DNA of 64,000 nucleotides from the NCBI GenBank assembly GCA_947579665.1, contig OX388343.1, forward strand, positions 103,173,657 through 103,237,656, given 5' to 3'. The stretch comes from Sympetrum striolatum (lineage: Eukaryota; Arthropoda; Insecta; Odonata; Libellulidae). The notes below the pieces were generated by a model. The model did no database searches. It saw only the letters and a list, made by a program, of their open reading frames with translations, and was not told the origin of the DNA. The position numbers and the translations under genes are program-made. This document shows, piece after piece, positions 10,840-23,690 of this stretch (position 1 is its first letter; each line of letters starts with the position of its first letter).

Positions 10840-11345
10840 ATAGATTCCTTGCTTTTGTTCTTTCAAAGAAGGGTTCGATCCAGGGTACCCTTGTCAAAAC
10901 ATCCGATGCAGATGGCGCGAGTCTCTCATCGAGAGGTTGGAAAAAGGAGAGATTCAATGCAAAGAAAAAAGAGAGGAAATCGGAAAAATAGAGGGGTTTC
11001 GTTAATTGCGCGTTTGGGATCACGTTCGCCGGAAGTGAAATAAATCCCTCAACGGCGATAGCGGGCGTTCAAATACCCTTTCTCTGGAGGCAGCGCCGGA
11101 GGGAGTCATCCTGAAAAGGGAAGAATATAGGTGAAAGAGAGGGAGGGGTGCCGCCAATCGTCAAATGCGGAATTGCAAAGGGGAAAGGGTGGGGTATGCT
11201 CTGCGGGGGGTCTCTGTCATTGGCTGCCCGCTCTCCTTTGCGAGGATTCCTTTCAATGGCTCCCGCTTTGCCGATTGGGTGGTTGGCGGTACCGATGCCA
11301 CAGCTGCGTTCTTACATCATCCTCTCGCGCTTTTGTTGAATAAAG
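10840..11345. other. GC-elevated island with inverted CCAAT boxes
   Basis: GC and CpG content rise sharply here. The strand is purine-rich at 10,920-11,190 and mixed afterwards. Three plus-strand frames are open together between 11,165 and 11,339, a sign of composition rather than of a gene. ATTGG (inverted CCAAT) occurs at 11,219 and 11,275. A GGTTCGATCCAGGG B-box-like string is at 10,872 without a matching A box. No protein is recognised. Confidence 0.4.
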
Positions 11346-11763
11346 GAGCAGACTGATGTGTAATTGGCGTGCTGGGACTGATCTTTGTTTAACTGTTGTA
11401 GTAATTTAAGTTGTAAACACGGTCAGCGAGCTTTCGATGAATGAATGTGGTGCATTTCTCCTTTTTGTGGCTAATGATACTTTTTTGAAAGTTAATTCTT
11501 CATATTCATAATTTTCAAAGTAGAAAAGAAATTAACTCTATAGGGAGAATATGATGGGTTTTTGAACTCGGTCTAAGGTTAGAACGATCTTCTAATATTC
11601 TTTTTGATGGAACTACTTGGTGTTTTACTGGTTGCTAGTTTAAAAGCGAGGAATTGTCTAAGATACTTCTAATGCAGGCTGGTTATTCTACGAGAGAAGA
11701 TGAGATGTATTTGAACTTTTTTTTTGATGGGAGGTTATTCAATTCGTAGGGGTATATCATGTA
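11346..11763. other. Non-coding DNA, nothing recognised
   Basis: No open frame of note, RNA gene or repeat was recognised before the adjacent MITE. Confidence 0.5.
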
Positions 11764-11840
11764 CACTCCTGGCCAAAATTAACGCAGCACCGACCATAAG
11801 AATCGCTAGAGAGGTGCTGCGTTAATTTTGACCAGGAGTG
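11764..11840. mobile_element. 77-bp Tc1/mariner-type hairpin MITE
   Basis: Two 28-bp inverted arms differ at one position only (CACTCCTGGCCAAAATTAAC against CACTCCTGGTCAAAATTAAC, both continuing GCAGCACC). They surround a 21-bp loop. The insertion is flanked by TA on each side (11762-11763 and 11841-11842), the Tc1/mariner target duplication. The CTGGCCAAAATTA core is typical of Tc1-family termini. The element is too short to encode anything, so it would have been mobilised in trans. The near-perfect arms suggest a fairly recent insertion, and a transcript would fold into a long hairpin. Confidence 0.92.
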
Positions 11841-11842
11841 TA

Positions 11843-12400
11843 CTACGAAGCCTCATAAAGGAAAGAAACAAGGTAATTTCTTGGAAAATAGATCTATGAA
11901 GACAATGTTGGAAAATCTAAACGGGTTCTATAAAGAAGCTTGGATTCCGTTTAATATACTTGGAGGAAATCCCAATTAATTCTGAGAAAGACAAGTTTTT
12001 TCGAACAAGTTCCACAACATTGGAAACAGTAAATTTGATTTAATTCGAGTTCAGAACCTAAAACTTTGCTTTGTCTTTCTTAAATTATTGGTTTATATTG
12101 TACAGAGTTAGCTGAAATACAGTAATGAAATTGGTGAAGTGTTAAAAATGGTAAGGTTAGAAAATGAACCCCCTAGCTAAATTTCAAATGTAAACGTACT
12201 CAAACATTTACAAGATTTCCAGAAAAACTAACATATTAGTACGAGTTATGAAGAAGTTCGTTTCAAACCCGTTAAGGTTATCCATTAAGCAGGCAATAAG
12301 GGAATAATATTTAAAGTGACAAATTATTTCGAACTTAGTTATTAAAAAACGAGAAAAATAAATACTCGAAGAGGAAAGACAGTTTTTTTATTTGGTAGTA
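11843..12400. other. AT-rich non-coding DNA
   Basis: Nothing recognised on either strand. Confidence 0.5.
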
Positions 12401-13210
12401 GGCCGGGAGGAGGAGTTTCCGAAAATTGCTGTTTGAAAAAAATTCGTAACTCAATGGCGTACTCATGACGCCCTCGAAAGCACTGGAAAAAAGTTCTTTT
12501 TCTCGCGATAAAAATGTGAAAAGGTCCGTCGCAAAAAAGTTTCCTAATAACGCCATTAAATCAACCTGCTTTCGAGACTGCTTTCGAATTTTGGCGCATA
12601 CGAAGTAATTACGGGTATTTCTCTCCCCTATCCTCTCCTCCTGCTCATTTTTTCAGCGAAATCTCTCACTCGAATATCTTCTTTTTTATCTCCCAAATAA
12701 GGCGAATAAAATATGAAAGTACGACCGCCGTTCCGATTGGAGGAAACAAAACCCTAATGGAGGAAAAAGTGAAGAAATTCTCCAACTCTCGCACTAATAA
12801 GTCTCATCAATTATTTTTCGAAAAAAATCTGGGAGTAAAGTTTTTCGGAGTCTGTCGAGTATATCATTATGGAAAAAAATTGGCGACGACGTGACGTATG
12901 GACGGGTTTTCGGTGATTGGTGTTAGCGGTTTCTCTACAAAGGCAAAGAGAGAAAATTGTCAAGGGGTCGGAGATTACTCGAATCGGAGTATCGGTGGAG
13001 GAAAGGGAATTTGGAAGCGTGGGTGGAAAAAACTGCTCCTTTTTTATTTTCTTCTGTGGCTTCATTAATGTGCGGAGGGGAAGGCGGCTTCTGGAGGAGA
13101 TGGAATGAGGGATGCATGTTGCGTGGAGGAAGGGAAGGAGAGGGTTGGGAGGATTTTCGGGAGAGATTTTCGAATCGGAATTGAAGAAAGAGAAGAGAGA
13201 ATAAAGATTT
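12400..13210. other. Purine-rich, GC-elevated island
   Basis: The plus strand is strongly purine-rich, especially 12,950-13,200. This leaves a 136-codon open frame on the minus strand (12,811-13,221) rich in Pro, Ser, Leu and Phe, with overlapping open frames on the plus strand. ATTGG strings are at 12,738 and 12,919. CGCGATAAAAA at 12,504 recurs in part in other islands (36,995; 51,345). It may be a regulatory island; I find no support for coding. Confidence 0.4.
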
Positions 13211-14029
13211 CTCTCGCTCAAAGATTTAAAAGACTTTAATATTTGTGCGGTATTTGTCTATTATAAACGACCAAAATAATATAATTGGGACAAGATTTAA
13301 GAAAGGGAATCTTATGCATACATGACTTAACTACAATACAACGCAGGATATGATAGTTAATACTATCAGAAGTAATTCTGCTTCTTATGCATTTGATGTA
13401 TTAATTTTATTCACATTCACTGATGCAGCATCTCCTACATCTTTTCAGTATGTACCATTTACCCCTTGAAGAACCATTTAATTTAATTGAAGTTTTAAAA
13501 TTATTTTGATCGAAATTGTCCTTCTAATAGTAGAATGTTTTCTATTTGTAAATTTGAGAAAGAAACTCCTAGAATTTAGCAAGGAAGTGTTTTTTAAAGT
13601 CCAGGGGTTAAAGGCAATTTCGTAAACATTTGAATTTGGAGCATATGCAAGTCTACTTTACTGTGCCAGAATCCTTTCAATTACGTAATCCGAATTTATT
13701 CCTTGCATTCGCCATATTACGTATATTTTTATTCTTATATTTACTTTACATTCTACGGTTAATTTTAACAGCCGTTACGTCTTTTTTATTTTTCTCTTAC
13801 ATTTTTCCTTTAAAAGCTGTCAAATAATTTTCATTTCTCAATTATAAAGTTATTTTTGCTTTCCTTTTCTGTTCACAAGTGATCGAATAATTAATAATTT
13901 TTTTTCTGTGAGATTCTCCAGATCTGAGTGGCGTACGACTATTTCGATCATCAAGAATTTCATCTTGTCACTTGATTACGATTTTTCATTCATTATCACA
14001 GTTCTTTGCGTCTTTCGTGATGATATTAT
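13211..14029. other. AT-rich non-coding DNA
   Basis: No feature recognised. A 65-codon frame at 13,630 is AT-driven and hydrophobic. Confidence 0.5.
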
Positions 14030-14680
14030 TCCGTCTGTTATACTTTTCTCTTTCCTCCGTCAAATAACCGAACCGAAATGCGAATGACTTCCAAGATCTC
14101 GCCTTTTCCGTGAATTTATATAGAGAAGGATGGAAGAGGTTTCCTTCCACTCTTCCCCCTTTCATCGCTCCGAGATTTCGATCTTTCGCCCTATTACGCG
14201 GAACAATTTCTGGGGGGAATAAAATGAAAAAGGCATTGACGGCAGCCGTGATTTCCATTCGCGGGAAGGAGATTGAAATAATGCGTGGAGAAAATTTTTC
14301 GAGGTCTCAAGAGGGGGAGATATAGTGGGTCTCTGGGAGATCTGCATCGAAGTAGAGGAACGATTTTCCCTTTCATCCACGAAATTTTCTCTCTTATCTG
14401 CACCCTCGAATCCTATTTTATCCAACAATCCCTTTTCTTCGCTCCTCTCGCCCCATTACCCTTTAAGCGATAAAACCTCCCCTATCTCCTTATCAGTACC
14501 CTTGCGAGTGTCCCTTCCCCATCGACTCCCTTCAGCAAAACTTAATGACTTTTTATATTCTCTCCAGAGCCATCGATTCGCGCTATTGTCAGCGAATTTC
14601 CGCTAATGGAAGAAGACTTTCTTAATGGAATTAAGCGCCTTCTTCCTCCAGCTCTTTAAGTCTCGAAAAAAAGATTATAT
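14030..14680. other. GC-elevated island with a purine-to-pyrimidine switch
   Basis: The plus strand is purine-rich at about 14,215-14,345 and pyrimidine-rich at about 14,360-14,560. Overlapping frames of 60-90 codons open on both strands, mirroring the skew. No domain, splice site pattern or RNA gene was recognised. Confidence 0.4.
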
Positions 14681-17600
14681 GCAAATTTTTTATTGGAAGG
14701 AGATTTTCGATATTTTTCCACGTGAGTGCCATCATCGAAAAAATGAAACTGGAGTCTCTCGGAGACACGGATGTTACTCTCAGCTGTGATTCAATTTTCA
14801 TTTCTAATTTTATTACTCACCGTTCAGCAGTATTTATTCATGTTTTATAAGCATCTACAGTTATAGATTTTTGCTTAATTGACCCACTTCAAACGATAGT
14901 AAAGGCTCTTCAAATTAATGATATTACTTGTCTCGCGTGGCACTGTTCTGCTCCAAAAATTCATGTTGTACTTCCCAATAATCACAATTGTAAACACTTA
15001 ATTCAGTCATTTATTTTTATTATGCTGGAGCTCGATACATGTCGTAATGTTTTTGATTTCCATTAGGACTAATAATTGATTCTTAATTCTTTTAAGCACT
15101 CACTCGGCTTAATTTTTATGCGACATTTAAACAATTATCAATACTTATTATGAATGGCTTATCTCTTTTATACAATATATATCATCTCCTAGTAATTTAG
15201 CATTGGTTTAAATTTGTTTTTGCTTTTATTTTTGATGACATTTCGGGAGTTTTCTACGTTAAAGTTGTAGTTGTTATCGCTCCGAAGAATGTGTGTTTTG
15301 CCAATATTGTCGAGGGAAAGTGTATGGCGGAGACCGTTGCTAAGATTTGCGAAGGGAAATTTTTTACCGAATTATTTCCCTTAGAATTGCTTACTCGTAC
15401 CAAAATGGAGGATTGATTTTTGAAAGGAAGAAGAAAAATTTGTAGATAGAATCGAGATTGTGAAAGAAGGTGTGGGATGCATGCAGCAGGAATTTGGAAG
15501 CTCATTACCCTGGCGCAGTGGACGAGATTCTGTATGGAAACAAACTGAAAATGAAAAACAAACAAAAAGGGGCACAGAATGTTTGGGTGCTATTTCTCTG
15601 TTCTACTCTACTTGGCCACGACTCGATTTTTAGCCAATGTTTAAATATTTCCTTTGACGACAGCACATGCGCTCATAAATACTGCCAATAGTGTATCACA
15701 TCTTTAAATCGTCACAACAGGAGGATGGATCATTTCGATCGTCATTCGCTGCGAAAGGATCGTTGTAAACCCCGCGTGGGAAGTACCGAAAATAGATAAT
15801 TTAATCTAATCTAGGGAAAATATCCTCTGCAGCAATTTTTAACTCTGGCTTCTAATGAGAAATTAAGTATTTTTTTATCTTCACCATTTATGAGCTAATG
15901 TGAAGTTTACAAGTTATAATTGTGGAATGGGAAGTTTTCTAGGTTTTACTGGTTGGCGTTTTCCTCTTCAATTTGCGTCTTCAATCATGGAGATAGTTCC
16001 AATGAAGTTTTCTAACAAGTCGTTTTAATTTTATCGTTTCAAAGTTGGCTTAGATTCTATAGGTTCCTGTAAAATTATTCGGAAGGCATAGGAGTATTTT
16101 AGCCGAAGCTCGTTTATTTTGAAAGTATAAGATAGGAGTAACTTCTAATCTGAAGGGTTGCTTTTTCTTTGTTGATATTTTCTTTTGTTGATATTTTCCG
16201 TTGCATATTTCTCACTGATTATATCTAAGTAAATATGGGTGCTTTTAATATCTTCAGTCTTAGTTCTAAATTTACGTCAACATTCTTTTTTATCGTCACA
16301 ACATTATTCCGTTTAGTTAGGATTACATTTCATGACATCTATTACCTACGTATCCTTCATTGAGGTCCTGGTCACTTTGTATTTTCCAAATTTCGTTAGG
16401 TAAAACCTTTTCCATCCCAATTTTCTGCAATTAATTTCCCTTCTTTACTCGAGTAATTTTTCCAATGGTGACCTTTTTTGGTTCGTTATGATCTAACTAT
16501 GAACCGTTAATCAAATTATTGCAATGGAAAACCAGGTACAATTATTAACTCAAATTATTGGCATAATCGATGATTAACTCGGTGACTTGGAGTTATTATC
16601 TTGTCAACAAAACTTCGAATTATTGTTATTTGGCTTATTCAGAGGTTCATTTTGGACTGAAGTGAAGCAGTGAGAAGTAAAAGAATGCAATTAATATATT
16701 TTTGATGACGTCATTGCGACTTATTCTTACTTTTAGAGTTTGAAGACATGCCTTGCATTGAAAGCTCTTCTTAGCGTTTGAATTTTATATTAACAGCTAC
16801 CCGTGAGGATGTACGAACTAAAATGAGATGGGGAGGAAATAAAGTTTCCTGGGAGAAATTTCACTACATGAAATTTTAGTAATAAAATAAAAGCCGAATT
16901 TCAGGGAACTTGACATACCTCACAGATCATTTGCAGATTGTATAAAGATGATATCGGTAGATTGTCAGTAATAATGATAACCGATAAATGATTGAGCATA
17001 CTACACCAGAATGCTGTGATAGTAATACACCTTTTAACGGGAATGCAGAAGCAAAATTTGTAATCCCAATGTTTGGGCAATGAATAGTATAGCATAACGA
17101 AATTTAAGTTCACGGAGAGCATGGTCATCTCTCGAATTCCATTTGAATCACTTCTAGGATCTCATTTCTCTTCTTTCCCTCAGAATGCCCTTATATTTGC
17201 GCAAATACATCCTAAGCGATCCAAAATTGTCTTTTGCAAAACATCTTTTGGATGTTATTTTGTTGTGGCGACAGATGTCGTGGACTATCGCTTCAAAGCG
17301 ATTCAGCTGACGAATCGACAAAAGGGCAAACGTTTTTGTGTCATGAGGTGAACTCCCGGGACATCTTTAGGTAAAACTGGAGATCTTGCGGTTTGACGAA
17401 CGTCATAATACTCTTTCGATTTGTGTGGAGCATTTTTTCCTTGACCTTCCGTCGCTGCGTTTGCAAGAGGGTTTCCATTGACAGGAAGTCTTCATAAGGA
17501 TGTGTGGCGGGGACGTCTGCCCTCCAAGTGTCCCCAGAAAGGTCTTTTGGAGCGCATATCTGTCTCCAACGCCCCACTATTGTCATTTGTTACTATTGTA

Positions 17601-19370
17601 TTGTCCTTTTGAGTTTTACAAGCTTCTGTGATCGTATTGATATTATGTTCCCAGAGTTCCATTTTCTGGGAAAATGTATCGCTTAGAAACCATCCGAACA
17701 TTTTGGGTACCTTTTTATAGGTTGCATGTTTTTCTTGAAACGAGATTCTTTGTTACTCATAAAACATTTTGAGATGTGTATCGATAGCGAGGAAGGCATT
17801 CAGTTTATAGAGGGTACTATTGTATTACTACACTTGTGCATTGTAGTAACACTTAAATATTGTGCTCAATTTCATATTTTGCTCGAAAAAATTGGTTACA
17901 TATTTGGATTGAATAGCTTCTGTAAAGTTTCTCGGATCTCTTTCTTCTATTACTAAAAAGTGCATAAATTACGTTAGAAAATGGCGTAAATGAAGCAAAT
18001 ACGAATACGCAATGTTTTTTTATGTAGTAACCAAAATATCATTATAGTATAGGAATCTATGGTAACCATTTATCATATGTTAAATACACCGAAATTCTCT
18101 TAAAGTTAATTGAAAGTAAAATTAAAATTGAGAAAGTATTCATTGATTTTGTTTACGGATTTTTCTTGGTTGATTAATTAAATATTGTAGCTAATTAAAA
18201 AAACTCCCTTTGAACTCTATAAGAATGTAGAAGAATCTTTTAATTCCGAACCAACTTTAAAATCACCCTTTTGCATATTTTGTGTTATTTTTCCCAATGC
18301 CTATGCGAGGAAACTTATTAGCTTACTGCGTTAGATTCAATTTCTAGAAACATCCTTAATTCGATTCTTATTGACTGTAATATAGACCTAGAGATAAATT
18401 CTAAATTCACTTCAATTCGTTTCAGCATTTGACGGATTCAATTATCTAAAGTAATTCCGGTCAGTCAATACAAGTCAGTTCAATGCAAGCCACTCTAGAA
18501 GTGAAATTGAGTAAAGGTTTTTTTATTTCCTCGATTTCTGCTGGGTTCGAAATAGAGAAAATAACTGTAAGATAAATTTTCACTCATTGATAACTAGTTG
18601 TTGAGAAATTGGGAGGGGGGTGGGGTCATATTTGAGGTATATATCATGTAAATATTCTCTTTACAGGGACCAATGCCATTTACACATCGGGGATGTTGAA
18701 TCATTTCCAAATAGTTTCTGTGATTAATATTGAATAAGTAACGTTTTGAAACGTGTCATATGACGATACCTTGTGTACAGCAAGTTTGAGTTACTTAATT
18801 AGTTTGTTGAAGAATATTGACAGGTATAACTAGCAGCGATAATAATTGAGGAAAATGCGAAAAATAATTGATGAGAAACATACCGGATTCTGACCGTGTA
18901 ACGCGGTATATTAACGCATCGTTAACTCGGAGCTTATTATTCTCTTTAAAACCTCGATTACTCAGTCTCTTTTCGCCAGCATCGTTTATTCCAACCTTTA
19001 TTTAACCTTCATCTCACGATGAATGTGCACTCGATCCCTATTCTTACGTAGAAACAACCATAAACACTCACGCGTGGGTACGCAATCACATGCACAAAAT
19101 GCTTCGCTTCCAAAGTGGAAGATGATTTTTTTTATTCCGAGACAGTGGATATTGTAAGCATGCGGGGGAGAGATTTAGAAGGAGAGGAAAAGGTCGGTTT
19201 GGTTGGAAAAGGACTTCATGAATGATATTTTTCAGGAAGAATATTTTTGTGTCGTTGTAAGGGAAACTTACAGATAGCAAAAGAAGTTTTTCTTCCCTTG
19301 ATGAGGGGTGCAGAAGGAGCTCAACTTGCTCCGTTGAAAAGCTTGTGAATAGCTCATCCAGGAAACGACT
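14681..19370. other. Long AT-rich non-coding stretch
   Basis: Nearly 5 kb with no recognisable gene. Minor items: a consensus CRE palindrome TGACGTCA at 16,706-16,713, a duplicated TTTGTTGATATTTTC at 16,167-16,200, a small hairpin at 17,828-17,854, and a G-run GGGAGGGGGGTGGGG at 18,611-18,625. Slightly GC-elevated, purine-rich spots at 15,290-15,560 and 17,450-17,560 resemble weak versions of the islands elsewhere. Confidence 0.45.
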
Positions 19371-19446
19371 TATATCGCGGGGATAAAGTTTAAATACCTC
19401 GTTCGCAAATGGTTGGACGACAAGGGATGTTGATTTTATAAGATTT

Positions 19447-19749
19447 ATGAGACAACTCTCCCGCGATGCTTGCGGTTTTTGGATTCAGAGAAGGGAAAAG
19501 TTTTGGGAATCTCAAATTGTGACAAGCAGTTATTATCTTGTTTTTTGCATTCTGTGGAGTTTTCTATTGACATCGAGCGAGAATCGGAGTTGTTCGCTGA
19601 ACGAGAGAGGCATTGTACAAGCCGAGGAGAGTCTCAGTAATTTCAGGACGAATGGAGGAGACATCTGTGATGTCACGACTTCGAATAAGTTCAACTCCAC
19701 ACCGAAATGGCATTTTGCTTTGGATCTTTTCGTCCAGCTTCGAAGATAA
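19447..19749 (+). CDS. Hypothetical open frame, 100 codons, unrecognised
   Basis: A frame with a true ATG (weak context) encodes a 100-residue product. Residues 1-27 are polar and basic. Residues 28-43 form a hydrophobic stretch (SYYLVFCILWSFLLTS) that could be a signal anchor or late signal peptide. The remainder is polar with a few cysteines and one NST sequon. Composition is balanced, unlike the low-complexity products of the skewed islands. A TATAA lies a few bases upstream. I see no homologue, no polyadenylation signal and no convincing donor site. It could be a small gene or first exon, but chance is not excluded. Confidence 0.2.
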   Translation: MRQLSRDACGFWIQRREKFWESQIVTSSYYLVFCILWSFLLTSSENRSCSLNERGIVQAEESLSNFRTNGGDICDVTTSNKFNSTPKWHFALDLFVQLRR

Positions 19750-20439
19750 GAGTTAATTCAATATATTAAAATGTTCTTTATTTATTTCCTTCTGATGTAA
19801 AATTGGAGGATTCAGATATTATCTCCGTTGTCGGTATGAAGAATTGTGAGGCAGCAAATTCTTGGCAATTTAGGAAAGTTTAAACTCAAGTGCTTCGCAG
19901 GAAAAACTTTGTGCCTCTATCCAGTCACTGTCGTAACTTCCTCAATACTGCGCATAATTCGAAATTGTTCTGCTAGAAAACCTTTGAGAAAATAGGAGAA
20001 CAAAGAAGTGCTGTGAATACGAAAGATAAACTATTTACTAAGTTAGTACTCATGTCAGCATTCTTTTGTGCAATAGAATGTTATTAAATATTATTCTCTG
20101 TTGGAACAGATATTTTTAAATACCATTTACGTGATCGCAGAAAATGCAAATGACAAAATAAGAATTTTCAGAGCGTTTCACTGAGGAGTTCAACTCGACC
20201 ACAAAAGTCAATATCTATTTGCTAGAGATAATGAAAACTCTAGGCACTACCTGATCTCATACTCAAATTCAAAAGGCAATTACGAGTGAAAATGATTTCT
20301 TGTTTTTGACTTCTGATAAATCTATTGCGGTTTACATTCATTGGAAGGAATCAATGGGCATCGGGAACCCTAAATTAATATTTAGAGAGTGGAGCTAGAA
20401 TCGGCGTGGGAAAGCCACGGTACGAGCACATGGCGTCTC
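19750..20439. other. AT-rich non-coding DNA
   Basis: No feature recognised. Confidence 0.5.
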
Positions 20440-21100
20440 ATGTAAATAAAACTTATTGTAGGAGTTGTTCCTGAAAGAGCGTCCGAATCGCTGTGATAAA
20501 ACAGCTTTGACGAGGGACGCCAGTCACTAGCCAAGGGAGGCGCCCCTCCATCTGCATCACAATCGCTCTCTTCGGCCCATTCAAATTTCGGGAGCCCTCC
20601 TTCCCATCCACTTTTCCTTTTTTATTCCATTTGGAGACCAACTCGTCCCAAGTTTTCTTCCCTTTCCCCTCCTGAAAAAAGGTTTCCCTCTTCTTTCTTA
20701 CAACCCCCTGTATACATCCTCCCTCCACTCTCACAACCCTCCTTCAACTCCTCCCTAACCATCATTCGCTTTTGGTTTGACACGTTTATAAAATGTAAAC
20801 GAATAAAATGGAAAAATAACTTGGATGGACAACTGTTGCCACCACTCGTCCCCTGCTTTCCTTACGTCTCTTTTTTCCTGCCTTCAGAAACATGGCTGCT
20901 TCTCATTTCCTCTCCGTCCTCCCCCACATTTCTTTTCTAACTTATACTCCTTTAGAAGCAGATCTTCGAATTCCTTCGTATTCATTCCACTTTGGCAGCA
21001 CGCTGCCCTCAGCCGTATCCTCAAACATTCTTTTCCTTTGAGACTTCGGATTCGTGCTTCACCGTCCGAGCTAAACACTCGTGTTTTTCGTCGTAACTGT
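20440..21100. other. Pyrimidine-rich, GC-elevated island
   Basis: The plus strand is strongly pyrimidine-rich, especially 20,560-20,760 and 20,840-20,990. The CpG-bearing left edge is at 20,460-20,580. A 124-codon plus frame (20,825-21,199) and a 93-codon minus frame (20,453-20,734) show no known domain. Regulatory function is possible but unproven. Confidence 0.4.
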
Positions 21101-23130
21101 CAAATTATTTGGGGAAAGAAGAATACGGTGTGCTTGCTTTTTATTTTACTTTTAAATTGCGAAGTAAGTCGTATTTTTGTGCCGAATCAGAACTGGTAAC
21201 GTATAGAAGCATATTCTTTTCTGATACATTTCGCGCTAAGTAAAGACTTAACATTGTCATCGATTCTTCGCTGTAATTATTTATCTCTACATTCTCAGTT
21301 CATAACTTAGGATTGAAATTTTGATGTTTATCTCTGTTAATGTAATTACGAAAATCTGATGCGTCGAATGATTGTGAATGCGCAAATAAATAAAAAAACT
21401 TGTGACATTTTGTAGCTGCGTGATTCTTATTGGAATTAATACAGCGGTTATGTACGTTTCTAATGAAATGAAACCTCTCCTTGTATTTACAGTTTATTAT
21501 GTATTGACAGAATATAAACATGACCACAAAATATAAAATATAAAGGCGTCGCTGAAACGATCTCCTGCGCTGAAAACGTTCTTTCGCGAACGGTACTCGA
21601 AAGTAATCGATCAGGGAAGTCATTGTGAAAGAACCCACTGGCACTCACCGCAAGCCGCATTATAGGGTGAATATATAATTGTAGATGAAGATTGATCATT
21701 ATTCAGAATATTTTATTGACGAAGTAATGATTTATTTTGTCTCATTGTTAAACATTACGATATGCATCTCTTTTTACCATCGCGACATTGTTTTTCTCAA
21801 AGGTCCCAATTTTTAACAATTTTTGTATTCTAAATAACAAGACTAAATAGAATTGGAACCTACGATGCAGGCGAAGCTTATAAAGAGACGATTCTCCATT
21901 AGGAATTTCCAATTGTTACTGTTAATTTTGGAGAGTTCACAACTTGCAATTTTACACTTTGCGATTGCCCTGAAATTGGACATCTATTATCGTCAACATG
22001 GATAGGCGATCAACATTACTATTCTACAATTCATGTTTTCTTCTTCATTTACTTACACCTTCAAGAGCCCCACACCTTGAATAAATTCCTCGGAGATTTG
22101 AAAATGAATATAAATAACATTTTTAGGGTAGAGATTGGGAAGTTGCGGCATTCATTCGGCCTTATAGAGCATTTTGTGCGGTCTTTTAGTCACTCCTGGA
22201 ATCAAATTCGTATTTAAATAATTGTTTTACGACTACAAGTGAAAGTAAAAATATAAAATGTTCCCTTTTAGTTAACTCAGCGAATGAATTCTTTCCTCAT
22301 TTATAGTTTCGAAGCTTTTTGAATATAGGCAACACGCAATTCGAGTGAGGCCTTTCTTTTGGGATCGATTAACTCATGCGGTGTTTGCAAAAAGCTTCCC
22401 GAACCGGATATTAGGTTAAGGGCAAGGTATTTTTCGAATATTTACCTGAGTTCTTGAGATCGAGACCGAATGAGAAATTGTATATTGCTCATCTAACATT
22501 CCAACATCTTGTCAAATTTTAAGTCGTCTACGGGGTTTTGGCAAGTAATTATCACCTATGCTCATTATTAGTATATTTGAAATTTGCGGGTGCGATCCTT
22601 CGGTAAAACGCAATGCAAAAAACAAAAAAACAGCGGAAATATACCGAGCATAATCGAGGATAGCGATTTCCTTCGCGTGTCTTGGCATAGGTGAAATATC
22701 GTTTATGATAACATTTACAGAACTTTTTTTCAAAAGATTGATAAAAAATTAACGAAAATGGGATGGAATTTTGATCGCCAAAACACTTTCCATAATTAAA
22801 AAAATAATACGAAAGATTTGTTATCGGCTTATTTCAAGTGTGTTCATACTTATTTCTGGTCACCGCGCTAAGTTTTTGTACAACCGCCTGTCTGTTGGCT
22901 ATCAATGATTGCTATATACGCATATTATCTTATTTATTACCGGATTCCTGTTATTTTTTCTAACTTTTTAGTTGCTAACTTTATAGATACTGCAGTTCGA
23001 ATCCAACCTGAGTGTTTATCTAGTCTGACAATGGTCGTAGAAATAGACTTCCTTCACGTCATATTTGCAGTTTTTCACGAATTTCTGTATTGTCTCTGCC
23101 AAAGATGAAATACATCGAAAATATGCGGGA
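21101..23130. other. AT-rich non-coding DNA
   Basis: A 114-codon minus frame (21,300-21,644) is open but unrecognised. A GTTCGAATCC string at 22,995 resembles a B box, without an A box or tRNA fold around it. Nothing else was recognised. Confidence 0.45.
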
Positions 23131-23690
23131 ATGGCCTCCAATCCACATTTTCATTTGGTAGCGGTGGTGAAGTGTCGTCCACAATGGCGACCTTTAAATG
23201 TTGTATATAATGGCAGTAGGCCGCAGGGGGTAGGGAAATGAAGCGAGGGGGTGGAGAGAATAATGGCGGATGGGGTTGCGTGGGTGTTGCGAAAGAGGCT
23301 TAAGGGGAAATCTTGTTTTCCACACCGTTTCTTCTGCTGAGCGCTCATCTCGCATTTTTTAAAGCCCTCGCGGGCGGCTTTTGATATTCCATCGCTGAAA
23401 GCGTTATCTCGTTTTCTTTGTACATCAGCGAGTCTGTCGCTGTGGAGGAGAGGGCGATGTTTGAGGGTCGCTTTTTATTGTCTCTGAGAGAACATCGGAG
23501 GAATTTTTGTAGCTTCGTCCGAAGTATCGCTTTCGTTATTTTTCGGTGGAATTCTCGTTTGAAGGAAGTTGCTTAAGACGGGAGTTTATATCGCGGCGCT
23601 CTCAAAGCGTTTGCTCTTCAAGGAGGTTTCGAAATATGTCCAGCTTTCGCGCGGTCTTTCACGCGTTTTCAGATGTTGGAGTTAGGAAGG
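23131..23690. other. GC-elevated island, purine-rich
   Basis: CpG and GC are raised over about 550 bp, with purine-rich plus-strand runs at 23,220-23,320 and 23,430-23,470. No coding frame of substance and no recognised RNA. Confidence 0.4.

Noticed and set aside
10864..10900. GGTTCGATCCAGGG as a tRNA or SINE
   Set aside because: No upstream A box and no tRNA-like fold; it lies in a GC island where such strings are less unusual.
12811..13221. 136-codon minus-strand open frame
   Set aside because: Same cause: purine-rich plus strand, overlapping open frames and a low-complexity product.
17828..17854. Small hairpin as a microRNA precursor
   Set aside because: The stem is only about 11 bp, far too short for a microRNA precursor.
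18611..18625. G-quadruplex motif
   Set aside because: The G runs do not give four separate runs of three with loops, so a stable three-tetrad quadruplex is not supported.
22981..23015. B-box-like GTTCGAATCC as part of a tRNA
   Set aside because: No A box at tRNA spacing and no cloverleaf arms around it.
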